Made by a program: the position numbers and the translations under genes. The notes under the pieces are model-generated. The model was given only the letters and a program-made list of their open reading frames with translations. It had not been told where the DNA came from and did no database searches. Of a stretch of 64,000 nt of DNA, positions 1 to 7,456 are shown piece by piece. Source of the stretch: Muribaculaceae bacterium. Its GTDB lineage: Bacteria > Bacteroidota > Bacteroidia > Bacteroidales > Muribaculaceae. Every line of letters starts with the position of its first letter. The first letter of the stretch is position 1. The stretch spans positions 1 to 64,000 of the forward strand of contig JAFZAC010000035.1 in assembly GCA_017548365.1 (NCBI GenBank). Reading direction: 5' to 3'.

Positions 1-572
1 ATTTCCTCTGATTGCTTTGTAATGGAAAGGCGTGTTTTTTCAAACGCCTGGATACTTATCAAATCGTCAATAAATACGGAGTAAAGCATTTCCAGGATCT
101 CATTTTTCAGTGACAATGGTTGGGAGATATACTCGCTTATCAGCATCATGACCGATTGCACCCTGCTAGCATCGTCACTTGTGAGCGATAATTTAGAATT
201 GCCAAACTGTGATATGGGGATCATTGACGCCTGCAACAAGTTTCGGAAAGCTTGTGCGCTGTGCGCCATTTGTCCGTCAACCATTAAACTGATACCTTCA
301 AAGTCGTCGGTAACATCAATTATGCGCAACACGCTGCCGGGATAATAAGTGTAGATGTCATTCTTGGCGAATGAAAGTTTGGTGTTTCCGTTCAAGAGCG
401 TCATTTCTCCTTGTGTAATAAAGGTGAATGTATAGCAGTTGAGCGATTCGGTCATATCATTGGTTGTCAATGTGCGCGCGCCGTTGAAAAAGGCACATGC
501 CATTTTGCCGTTCCACAATTCATTCAAGTGTTCCTTACCGAACTTGTTAAAGTATTCTTGGAGATTATACAT
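1..572 (-). CDS. AraC-type transcriptional regulator, N-terminal part (cut by window edge)
   Basis: Reading the minus strand from the ATG at 572 gives an open frame of 190 codons that runs off the left edge with no stop. The protein begins MYNLQEYFNKFGKEH and continues with a beta-rich stretch (TFTFITQGEMTLLNG, then YTYYPGSVLRI) that resembles the cupin-like sensory half of Bacteroidetes AraC regulators, followed by helical sequence. The DNA-binding helix-turn-helix, expected at the C-terminus, lies outside the window, so the family is inferred from the N-terminal half only. A TAACTTTG box on the minus strand at 604-611 fits as its promoter, and the gene is divergent from the ferritin-like gene at 727. 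The target is unknown. Confidence 0.6.
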   Translation of the reverse strand, partial: MYNLQEYFNKFGKEHLNELWNGKMACAFFNGARTLTTNDMTESLNCYTFTFITQGEMTLLNGNTKLSFAKNDIYTYYPGSVLRIIDVTDDFEGISLMVDGQMAHSAQAFRNLLQASMIPISQFGNSKLSLTSDDASRVQSVMMLISEYISQPLSLKNEILEMLYSVFIDDLISIQAFEKTRLSITKQSEE

Positions 573-603
573 GAGAATATGAGAATAAAAAACTATGACG
601 TGG

Positions 604-611
604 CAAAGTTA
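604..611 (-). promoter_or_regulatory. -7 promoter box of the AraC-like gene
   Basis: CAAAGTTA on the plus strand reads TAACTTTG on the minus strand, the Bacteroidetes -7 consensus TAnnTTTG, about 32 bases before the ATG at 572. Confidence 0.6.
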
Positions 612-661
612 CAAAAAAATATCAATGTTTCGTTTGGGATAATCATTGGTTTGTTGGAAAT

Positions 662-692
662 TTTGCCACTTTGCGACTTAGTAGTAATTTTG
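662..692 (+). promoter_or_regulatory. -33/-7 promoter of the ferritin-like gene
   Basis: TTTG at 662-665 and TAATTTTG at 685-692 are separated by 19 bases, matching the Bacteroidetes -33/-7 layout. The ATG follows at 727. Confidence 0.7.
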
Positions 693-726
693 CAGTGCAA
701 AAACAACCATTATAAATCATAACAAA

Positions 727-1182
727 ATGGATAAGAAAAAAACAATTGAGACATTGCAGTTCTTCGTTACCGGCCTCACCGAGGGCGCTTTGGTTCACAA
801 ACTGCAAGGACAACTTTTCAAGTCGCAAGGTTTAGGCAAACTGGGCGACAAGTATGTTAACCACTTTACCGAGGAGATGGAATGGGTCGAGAAATTCGTT
901 GACCGCATCCTTGACCTCGGCGGTGATGTGAAATTTGACGGTGCAAAGGCGCGTGACCTCGTTGCCAACCCCGTGGACTACATCAAGGCCGATCTCGCCA
1001 TTCAGGAAAAAGGCGTGGAGATTCTTTACAAGTGCATGGCCGAACTCCATGACGACCCCTCAACCTATGACATCCTTAAGGCCTACCTCGCCGACGAGGA
1101 AGAAGACCTCTATTGGTCGCAGGGACAGCTTGAACTCATCGAGAAAATTGGTGCTCAGAACTGGTTTTTCACGCAACTCTAA
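727..1182 (+). CDS. bacterioferritin-like protein with a degenerate ferroxidase centre
   Basis: A 151-residue four-helix protein that aligns by eye with E. coli bacterioferritin over its whole length, including a KxxGLxxLxD segment near 32-41, RIL at 60-62, DLA at 89-91, the DEE run at 123-125 and the closing LIEKIGAQN segment. Bacterioferritins form 24-subunit iron-storage cages, with a diiron centre made by two ExxH motifs and haem bound by a Met. Here the first motif reads E50-M-E-W53 and the second E124-E-E-D127, so both histidines are missing; the haem-ligand methionine position (M51) is kept. It may bind haem or act structurally rather than oxidise iron. It is followed 11 bases later by a winged-helix gene and then by rubredoxin, suggesting a redox or oxidative-stress role. 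Confidence 0.75.
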   Translation: MDKKKTIETLQFFVTGLTEGALVHKLQGQLFKSQGLGKLGDKYVNHFTEEMEWVEKFVDRILDLGGDVKFDGAKARDLVANPVDYIKADLAIQEKGVEILYKCMAELHDDPSTYDILKAYLADEEEDLYWSQGQLELIEKIGAQNWFFTQL

Positions 1183-1193
1183 ATTATAAAACT

Positions 1194-1373
1194 ATGGAAG
1201 CAAAAGAACAAGTGCTAGAAGTCATGCGCAAGGCCGGGGTGCCTTTGAACGCAGGAAAGGTCGCCGAACTGTCGGGCCTCGACCGCAAGGTCGTTGACAA
1301 GGCTTTCGCCGAGTTGAAGAAAGAGGGCGCCATCGTGTCGCCAGTCCGCTGCAAGTGGGAACCGGCAAAGTAA
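1194..1373 (+). CDS. small winged-helix (wHTH) protein
   Basis: A 59-residue protein, too short for many gene finders, starting at the ATG 11 bases after the ferritin-like stop. The pattern VLEVMRKAG, then [20 protein letters not shown] and the tail [11 protein letters not shown], is that of a minimal winged helix-turn-helix with the recognition helix near residues 30-42 and a basic wing at the C-terminus. Such one-domain proteins occur widely in anaerobes and are usually annotated as transcriptional regulators without a known target. It is probably co-transcribed with the ferritin-like gene and is followed by a hairpin terminator at 1385. DNA binding is inferred from the fold only. Confidence 0.7.
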   Translation: MEAKEQVLEVMRKAGVPLNAGKVAELSGLDRKVVDKAFAELKKEGAIVSPVRCKWEPAK

Positions 1374-1384
1374 ACCAATTCATC

Positions 1385-1439
1385 AAGGGGTGGTCATTCT
1401 AAATTCTGAAACATGAAATAGGTACCACCCCTTTTTCTT
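1385..1439 (+). terminator. rho-independent terminator with a long loop
   Basis: AAGGGGTGGT (1385-1394) pairs perfectly with ACCACCCCTT (1424-1433) across a 29-base loop and is followed by TTTCTT. It closes the ferritin-like/winged-helix pair and leaves only about 28 bases before the rubredoxin start, so readthrough may supply rubredoxin. Confidence 0.7.
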
Positions 1440-1466
1440 AAAATTTAATATATAGAATAAAAGATT

Positions 1467-1622
1467 ATGGCAAAGATGAAATGTCCTTGTAGGTACGTCT
1501 ATGACCCCGAAGTGGGAGACCCCAAGCAGGGAATACCTCCCGGCACAAAGTTTGAAGACTTGCCCGACACTTGGCGTTGCCCACGCTGCAAACAGCCCAA
1601 GGAGAAATTTAATAAGGCATAG
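1467..1622 (+). CDS. rubredoxin with an unusual CxC N-terminal knuckle
   Basis: A 51-residue rubredoxin: small one-iron electron carrier in which four cysteines bind Fe. The conserved core VYDPEVGDP, then [15 protein letters not shown] and a CPRC second knuckle (C38, C41), is clear. The first knuckle, however, reads K-C6-P-C8-R-Y instead of the usual C-x-x-C-G-Y, so the cysteines are two rather than three apart, and the glycine after each knuckle is replaced (R9, K42). The gene lies just after the ferritin-like/winged-helix pair; rubredoxins often pass electrons to peroxide- or oxygen-reducing proteins in anaerobes. The partner is not visible here. Confidence 0.9.
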   Translation: MAKMKCPCRYVYDPEVGDPKQGIPPGTKFEDLPDTWRCPRCKQPKEKFNKA

Positions 1623-1748
1623 CCCAAAGTTTCAGTTTAAACCCAAATCGGTCATTAGGCGACGATAGGTAGTTTTTTAGACAACAGATACAACTCCATA
1701 ATTTTGCAAAAAAAACATCTTTAATCCCAATCAATTAGTCAATTGTTA

Positions 1749-2270
1749 CTAGGCTTCGTTTTCTTTCTTGAATTTGTTATACACCTTCTTCAATTGTTTG
1801 TCAATCTCGCTCTGCGGATGATCGAGTTCACTTAGGCCAACCTCAAAAGTGCTTGGTGTCTCCATCTTGTCATGATATTTTATGACGAGCGTTAGTCGAG
1901 TGCCTGTATATTTGCTGTAAGTGCTCTTGACCCTTTCTCTATCACAGTCCTCAAAAGGTATGACATTGGCAATACCAGAATTGTCAAAGAGTACAAAATG
2001 CTCGTCGCCAACAGCAAAAGCAGGAATGCCGCGATTAGTCTTTTTCACTTTCTTGAAATTCTCAAAAACTGAGAGTATTATGCCTAAAGTCATCAAACCA
2101 TAGACACCCATTATAACGTAGCCCTGCCATTCCGAGAACAAGAAAGACATCTCCCAATGGATATAGCTATATACGCCGAATGTGACCATCAGCACCGATA
2201 ATATGATATAAATCACCATCTTTGCCATGGCCTTGCCTTTATGGTAATAGTATTGATGTGTTATTTGCAT
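1749..2270 (-). CDS. two-helix membrane protein, STM3941-like
   Basis: A 173-residue protein with two hydrophobic segments near residues 17-37 and 50-67, followed by a soluble domain of about 100 residues with mixed alpha/beta pattern (AFAVGDEHFVLFD, then EDCDRERV) and a lysine-rich tail. The arrangement of two N-terminal helices and a PH-like cytoplasmic domain resembles the STM3941 family, whose function is unknown; this assignment is tentative. The ATG at 2270 fits the TAACTTTG box at 2291-2298 with a leader of about 17 bases; an internal ATG at residue 15 is an alternative start. It is transcribed divergently from rbfA. Confidence 0.65.
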   Translation of the reverse strand: MQITHQYYYHKGKAMAKMVIYIILSVLMVTFGVYSYIHWEMSFLFSEWQGYVIMGVYGLMTLGIILSVFENFKKVKKTNRGIPAFAVGDEHFVLFDNSGIANVIPFEDCDRERVKSTYSKYTGTRLTLVIKYHDKMETPSTFEVGLSELDHPQSEIDKQLKKVYNKFKKENEA

Positions 2271-2290
2271 TGGAGTCGTTTTTTACACCC

Positions 2291-2298
2291 CAAAGTTA
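2291..2298 (-). promoter_or_regulatory. -7 promoter box of the membrane protein gene
   Basis: CAAAGTTA reads TAACTTTG on the minus strand, 21 bases before the ATG at 2270; it forms a divergent promoter pair with the rbfA box at 2361. Confidence 0.6.
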
Positions 2299-2334
2299 CA
2301 AAAAAACCTTAACATATAAACAATGTGCACCATT

Positions 2335-2368
2335 TTGGCACACATTTCGTGGAAAAGTACTAACTTTG
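2335..2368 (+). promoter_or_regulatory. -33/-7 promoter of rbfA
   Basis: A TTTG at about 2335 and TAACTTTG at 2361-2368 form a Bacteroidetes promoter. It shows that rbfA starts at 2392 rather than at an upstream in-frame codon near 2323. Confidence 0.7.
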
Positions 2369-2391
2369 CATATAATAAACAACGATTAATT

Positions 2392-2727
2392 ATGGAATCA
2401 ACAAGAATACAAAAGATACAACGACTCATCCAGAAGGATTTGAGCGAGATATTCAGAGAAGACACCGCAAAGATGCGCGGTGTTATAGTCTCAGTGAGCA
2501 ATGTGCGCGTGTCGCCCGACTTAAGCATTGCCCGTGTGCACCTGAGTGTGTTCCCCAGCGAACGTGCACAGGAAATAGTTGATGGAGTGAATAAAAATGT
2601 GAAAACCATTCGTTACACCTTGGCTCAACGCGTAAGGAACCAATTGCGCAAGACCCCCGATTTGGTGTTCTACGTTGACGACTCACTCGACTATATCGAG
2701 CACATAGACGAACTTCTTAAGAAGTAA
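2392..2727 (+). CDS. rbfA: ribosome-binding factor A
   Basis: A 111-residue protein of normal RbfA length. It begins MESTRIQKIQRLIQKDLSEI, the typical first helix, followed by MRGVIVSVSNVRVSPDLS and a C-terminal PDLVFYVDDSLDY, the conserved KH-like core that binds 16S rRNA. RbfA assists late maturation of the 30S subunit and cold adaptation. The start is chosen because the promoter box at 2361-2368 sits just upstream; a longer frame would begin inside the promoter. A LolC/E-type permease gene follows after 52 bases, a common Bacteroidetes pairing, and the two are probably co-transcribed. Confidence 0.95.
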   Translation: MESTRIQKIQRLIQKDLSEIFREDTAKMRGVIVSVSNVRVSPDLSIARVHLSVFPSERAQEIVDGVNKNVKTIRYTLAQRVRNQLRKTPDLVFYVDDSLDYIEHIDELLKK

Positions 2728-2779
2728 TCCTTAATGCAGATTGCGTTTATACGTTTATATCATTTACTTCCTTTAATTC

Positions 2780-4000
2780 ATGTCTCTGCCGTTAAAAATA
2801 GCACTGCGTTACCTGAAGTCTAAGAAGGCTCACAATGCGGTCAACATCATCAGCATTATTTCAATATGCGGCGTGGTGGTGACCACAGCAGCGCTGGTGT
2901 GCGTGCTGAGCGTGTTTAACGGTTTTAGCGGAGTCATTCAAGGTCGATTGGCTCAACTCGACCCTCAAATCGCTGTGTGTCCTTCACACGGCAAGACAAT
3001 AGCCGATGGAGACAGTGTTGTACAAGCAGTGAGCAAGATTGCTGGTGTTGAGAAAGCTATGCCTGTGCTTGAAGACCAGGCATTAGCCATCTATGCCGAC
3101 TACCAAATGCCCATCCGCTTGAAGGGTGTACCTGTAAATTATCATGAGCTTAATGCCATTGACAGCACAATAATTGACGGCAATTACACTCTCAAAGACG
3201 ATGTGTCGAATTTTGCCGTTGTTGGCATTGGGCCTGCCATGAATCTGCGTCTTAAAGCAGGTAGCATACTCATGCTTCAGTTTTATGCTCCCCGCCGTGT
3301 TGGGCGAGTGAATGTAGCAAATCCAATCGACGCTTTCATGAGTGACTCACTGTTTGTGTCTTCAGTGTTCCAAGTACAGCAGAACACCTATGACCAGGAC
3401 CTTATATTCGTACCTATAGACTTTGCACGCAACCTCTTTGACTACGAAACCGAAGCAACACAGATTGAATTGAAACTGAAGCCAAACGCCAATGAGAAAA
3501 CTGTGATGAAACGGCTTGAGAGCGCTTTGGGTCCCAACTATCAAGTCAAGAACCGCTTGATGCAACAATCGGAGTCGTTCCGCATGGTTAATGTAGAGAA
3601 ATGGGTCACTTTCCTACTACTCTCATTTATCATGATTATTGCCACGTTCAATGTGATAAGCACCCTGTCACTGCTCATCATCGAGAAAGACGAGAGTATC
3701 GCAACCTTCCAGAATCTGGGAGCCACCAGGCAGCAAATCACTCGCATTTTTGTTGCCGAGGGCTGGTTTATATCAATGCTTGGCGCTGTGCTTGGCATTG
3801 TGCTTGGACTGCTCTTGTGCCTTGGCCAGCAGAACTTTGGCTGGTTGAAACTCGGCGCCGACCCATCACAGGTTATTGTCAACGCCTATCCAGTGCAAGT
3901 GGTGTGGAGCGACATCCTTATTGTGCTGCTATTGGTTGCTGGCATTGGCTTTGTCACCTCGTTAGTCACCAGCACAATCATGCGCCGTCGCTTGAGGTGA
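2780..4000 (+). CDS. lipoprotein-releasing ABC transporter permease (LolC/LolE type)
   Basis: A 406-residue inner-membrane permease with the LolC/E layout: one helix near residues 20-45, a large periplasmic MacB-like domain of about 220 residues, and three C-terminal FtsX-type helices near 275-300, 325-350 and 375-400. The N-terminus (LPLKIALRYLKSKK) and the coupling-helix region between the second and third helices (EKDESIATFQNLGATRQQI) are characteristic. LolCDE extracts lipoproteins from the inner membrane for transfer to LolA; the LolD ATPase is not in this window. Bacteroidetes usually carry one such permease, so LolC and LolE cannot be told apart here. Confidence 0.9.
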   Translation: MSLPLKIALRYLKSKKAHNAVNIISIISICGVVVTTAALVCVLSVFNGFSGVIQGRLAQLDPQIAVCPSHGKTIADGDSVVQAVSKIAGVEKAMPVLEDQALAIYADYQMPIRLKGVPVNYHELNAIDSTIIDGNYTLKDDVSNFAVVGIGPAMNLRLKAGSILMLQFYAPRRVGRVNVANPIDAFMSDSLFVSSVFQVQQNTYDQDLIFVPIDFARNLFDYETEATQIELKLKPNANEKTVMKRLESALGPNYQVKNRLMQQSESFRMVNVEKWVTFLLLSFIMIIATFNVISTLSLLIIEKDESIATFQNLGATRQQITRIFVAEGWFISMLGAVLGIVLGLLLCLGQQNFGWLKLGADPSQVIVNAYPVQVVWSDILIVLLLVAGIGFVTSLVTSTIMRRRLR

Positions 4001-4054
4001 CAGTGTCGTTTTTGGCACAAAATTTGCTACCTGATAGCAAAAATTGCAAATTCA

Positions 4055-4657
4055 ATGTACGACAATTCTTTTAATCTTTATGTAATGCCCATTTTTAGGC
4101 AATTGGGCAACGTGCGGTCATTTGCCGGCACGGCATTCTGCATAGACAATTATTTGGTCACTGCTGGTCATGTGATTGATTCATCAACAATAAATTTCGT
4201 TCGCAACGGCAATGACTTCCACAGGCTCGAGTTTGAACAATGGATTCCCAAGGTGCTTCCTGCCGATGACCGAACTGGCTTTGATGTCGCATTCTATCCT
4301 GTACCAGGTCTTAAAAGCCCTCTCTCGCTTGCCGACATCGATGCTGCCGCCAATGATCATCTTGACATACTGTGCTGGCAGCTTAAATCACGAGAGCTTA
4401 AACAAGTGGCCACACAAGGTCTTGTCATTAAAGAACGAGACTTGGCAGGCCACGTGCGCATTGCAACAACCGACCACATAACACATGGGTGCAGCGGATG
4501 CCCTATTTTTGACAGTGACGGCAAGGTTTATGGCATGATTACTATGGGGCGCGCCGAAGTAGACACTAAGAATCTGGCACCATTGCCCCGGCAGATGGAA
4601 CAGAACACTTGCTGGGCATTCAAGACCAGCCACATCAAGCGTTTCATGCCAAAATAG
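4055..4657 (+). CDS. trypsin-like (S1/PA clan) serine protease-like protein
   Basis: A 200-residue protein with the three catalytic landmarks of chymotrypsin-fold proteases in order: VTAGHV (H39), GFDVAFY (D77) and the serine region H-G-C-S147-G-C-P. The serine motif differs from the usual GDSGGP/GNSGGP by cysteines at two positions, but the nucleophile and the following Gly and Pro are kept. The next segment (IFDSDGKVYGMIT) matches the strand after the nucleophile. No signal peptide or membrane segment is evident, so it may act in the cytoplasm. A second ATG at 4085 (MPIFRQLGNV) is a possible start. It stands alone between the Lol permease and PBP1A; substrate unknown. Confidence 0.75.
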   Translation: MYDNSFNLYVMPIFRQLGNVRSFAGTAFCIDNYLVTAGHVIDSSTINFVRNGNDFHRLEFEQWIPKVLPADDRTGFDVAFYPVPGLKSPLSLADIDAAANDHLDILCWQLKSRELKQVATQGLVIKERDLAGHVRIATTDHITHGCSGCPIFDSDGKVYGMITMGRAEVDTKNLAPLPRQMEQNTCWAFKTSHIKRFMPK

Positions 4658-4676
4658 CATTACCAAATAAGATTTT

Positions 4677-4707
4677 GAGGCAATGTGAGCTGCATTGTCT
4701 CTTTTTT
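4677..4707 (+). terminator. terminator hairpin after the protease-like gene
   Basis: GAGGCAATG (4677-4685) pairs with CATTGTCTC (4693-4701, one G:T pair) and is followed by six Ts. A third related segment, GAGACAATGC around 4734-4744, could pair perfectly with GCATTGTCTC instead. Confidence 0.65.
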
Positions 4708-4791
4708 GTGTTTTTGATTATTTTGAGACAATGCTAATCGGTCATTTTAGTTTTTTAAGTGTTTTTTGAGCTATTGTTATGAGTAATTTAT

Positions 4792-4799
4792 TAATTTTG
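4792..4799 (+). promoter_or_regulatory. -7 promoter box of the PBP1A gene
   Basis: TAATTTTG lies 25 bases before the ATG at 4825 and overlaps the region just before a TTG codon at 4804, which argues against that codon as the start. Confidence 0.65.
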
Positions 4800-4824
4800 C
4801 AATTTGGTACCAAACATCATCAAA

Positions 4825-7407
4825 ATGGCAAACAGAAATATATGGTACAAGATAGGTGATTTCTATCATGCAATTAAGGACCGCTACAAACGTTTTAACG
4901 CATGGTACAAGCGGTTATATAAGGGCAAGCCGTGGTATGCCAGGGCTTTTTATGCCATGTGTACTCTTTTTGTCACTATTTTCCTGTTTTTGGTTGCAGT
5001 GAACATTAACTTCCTGTGGCTGTTTGGCAAATCGCCCTCCCTCTTTGAAATCATGGAGCCACGCCCATATAATGCGTCATACGTATACAGCTCAGACGGC
5101 AAGCAGATTGGCAAACTTTTCAAAGAGAACCGTACACCAGTGAAATATGAGGAAATTGACACCATGTTCTTCAAACTGCTTATCGACACCGAGGATGAGC
5201 GTTTCTACAACCACTGGGGCATCGATTTCCATGGAATGGCTGGTGCCGCCAAGGATTTTGTTGTCCACCGTCGCGCGCGTGGTGCTTCAACAATCACCCA
5301 ACAGCTGGTGAAGAACATGTTCAAAATGAGGACCAGAGCATACTCAAACGGCCTTTTGTGTCATATCCCCGGCGTGAGAATGATAATAACAAAGGTCAAA
5401 GAATGGATATTAGCATCGGAGATTGAGGCCTTTTACGATAAAAAGAGAATCCTAGAGATGTATGCCAACACCGTTGACTTTGGCAACCAAGCCTTTGGCA
5501 TAAAAACTGCTGCGAAAACCTACTTCAACACAACCCCCGACAAACTCAAGATAGAACAGAGTGCAATGCTTGTGGGCATACTAAAAGGAACATCAATCTA
5601 TAACCCCCGCAACAACCCGAACCGCTGTCTGGAGCGACGCAACGTGGTACTCAACAATGCTTTAATCCACAATGACATCACACAATCCCAATATAATCGA
5701 TTGTCGAAGCTCAAGCTAAGGCTCAAATACACTCCAGAAACCGAAAACAATAACGAGTGTCCTTACTTTCTGAACGCTCTAGCCGAGGAAATGCGCGACT
5801 GGTGCGAAGATAATGATATAGACTTCTACCGCGACGGCCTGAAGATTTATACAACCATTGACACCCGCATGCAAAAGTATGCCGAGCAAGCTGTGTGGCA
5901 GCAGATGAAAGTCGTACAACAGAACTTCGACCGTGAGTGGGGCGACCGTCCCTGCTGGGTTGACGAAAAGGGTAATGAGATTCCGGGATTTGTGAATGAC
6001 AAAGCTGAACGAAGCGATGTCTACAAGCAACTGATGGTGAAATTTGATGAGAACATCGACTCGGTAGAATATTACATGAACAAACCTCACAGCGGAGTAA
6101 AACTATTTGACTACAACAGCAAGAACCATTACCGCGATGCTACAATGAGCTCGGTTGACTCTATAAAACATATGCTCCACAAGATGCACTGTGGTTTCAT
6201 TGCCATGGATCCACACACAGGAGAGGTAAAAGCATGGGTAGGCGATGTGGATTACAAAGCATGGCAATATGACAACGTAAGAGCTCAGCACCAGCCTGGA
6301 AGCACATTCAAGCTCTTTGTTTACAGTGCTGCGCTTATCGAAGGGCGCCGGCCATGTGACCAGTATATGGATTCTCCTCTCACAACACCACTAATGGACA
6401 CCGACAAGAAGTCGGGGCGCTCAAAACTATGGGAGCCCAAGAATGCCAACGGACGTTTCACCAACAGCAGCATGACTATGCGAGCTGCTCTCGCCCGAAG
6501 TAACAATATTATTGCCGTAAAAGTGGGCAATGACGTTGGTGTCAAGCGCGTAGCTCAAGCAGCACGCGACATGGGCATCAAATCAAATCTCGACGAGACA
6601 CCATCCCTGTGCCTGGGATCCAGCGACGTGAACCTGCTTGAGATGGCGAGTGCATATAGCACTGTGGTCAACGACGGCCAACCTAAGAAACCAGTGCTGG
6701 TGACCCGCATCGTGCGTACAAACAAGAAAGGCGAAGCCGAAGAAATCTATAACAGCCACGGTCAAGAAGATCCCAACCGAGCTATGTCACACAACCAAGC
6801 CTACAGCATGCGAAAGATGCTTGAAGCGGTGTGCAACGATGCAGGAGGCACAGGCGCCGCATTGCGCAATTATGTGAGCGGCATGGAAGTTGGGGGCAAA
6901 ACAGGCACCAGCGACAATTACACCGACGCATGGTTCATGGCTATAACCCCTGATCTGGTGTGCGGAACATGGGTAGGTGGCGCATATCGTCAAATTCATT
7001 TCCGTTCGGCTCAAGGACAGGGCAGTCGTGCCGCATTACCAGTGGTGGGACTGTTCTTGCAGAAAGTGCTAGCTGACGGCAACTTCAGCCGCCTTCGCCG
7101 CACTTTCCCCGCCGATCATGAGCTCGACAAATACATCATGGCCTGCAGCAACAGCATATCGAGCCCTAACAATTCAGACTCGGTTCCCAGCGATGCCTAT
7201 CAACCCTACAGCGACACCTTGCCTAACCAAAACTCTGCCGACGGCGGTCCAAAAACAATGAAAGACATTGTAGACGAAGACATCAACGGTAGCAACAAAC
7301 AAGAGCAGCCAGCTCCAAAGGATCCACCAACTCAAAAGGACGAGAGAGCACCCTCTCAAGGTCCTGATAGAGCTAAAAATGCATTCAAAAATGGACAAAC
7401 GCTCTAA
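4825..7407 (+). CDS. penicillin-binding protein 1A, bifunctional transglycosylase/transpeptidase
   Basis: An 860-residue class A PBP that polymerises and cross-links peptidoglycan. It has a basic cytoplasmic tail, a membrane helix near residues 42-65, a GT51 domain with catalytic E123 in EDERFYNHWG and the RGASTITQQL motif, then a transpeptidase domain with S493-T-F-K496, S559-N-N and K692-T-G-T-S. The last 100 or so residues are a polar Pro/Gln/Lys-rich tail with no fold apparent. The ATG at 4825 is preferred over the upstream TTG at 4804, which would lie at the transcription start. Nothing essential is missing. It is followed by nadB after 49 bases. Confidence 0.95.
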   Translation: MANRNIWYKIGDFYHAIKDRYKRFNAWYKRLYKGKPWYARAFYAMCTLFVTIFLFLVAVNINFLWLFGKSPSLFEIMEPRPYNASYVYSSDGKQIGKLFKENRTPVKYEEIDTMFFKLLIDTEDERFYNHWGIDFHGMAGAAKDFVVHRRARGASTITQQLVKNMFKMRTRAYSNGLLCHIPGVRMIITKVKEWILASEIEAFYDKKRILEMYANTVDFGNQAFGIKTAAKTYFNTTPDKLKIEQSAMLVGILKGTSIYNPRNNPNRCLERRNVVLNNALIHNDITQSQYNRLSKLKLRLKYTPETENNNECPYFLNALAEEMRDWCEDNDIDFYRDGLKIYTTIDTRMQKYAEQAVWQQMKVVQQNFDREWGDRPCWVDEKGNEIPGFVNDKAERSDVYKQLMVKFDENIDSVEYYMNKPHSGVKLFDYNSKNHYRDATMSSVDSIKHMLHKMHCGFIAMDPHTGEVKAWVGDVDYKAWQYDNVRAQHQPGSTFKLFVYSAALIEGRRPCDQYMDSPLTTPLMDTDKKSGRSKLWEPKNANGRFTNSSMTMRAALARSNNIIAVKVGNDVGVKRVAQAARDMGIKSNLDETPSLCLGSSDVNLLEMASAYSTVVNDGQPKKPVLVTRIVRTNKKGEAEEIYNSHGQEDPNRAMSHNQAYSMRKMLEAVCNDAGGTGAALRNYVSGMEVGGKTGTSDNYTDAWFMAITPDLVCGTWVGGAYRQIHFRSAQGQGSRAALPVVGLFLQKVLADGNFSRLRRTFPADHELDKYIMACSNSISSPNNSDSVPSDAYQPYSDTLPNQNSADGGPKTMKDIVDEDINGSNKQEQPAPKDPPTQKDERAPSQGPDRAKNAFKNGQTL

Positions 7408-7456
7408 TTGCTTTCATAGTTAACAGAATATAAACTTAAAAACAAAAAATAGAAAC

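Noticed and set aside
148..722. Two plus-strand frames in the first 700 bases
   Set aside because: The minus strand gives a continuous 190-codon AraC-like frame with a matching promoter, which explains the region.
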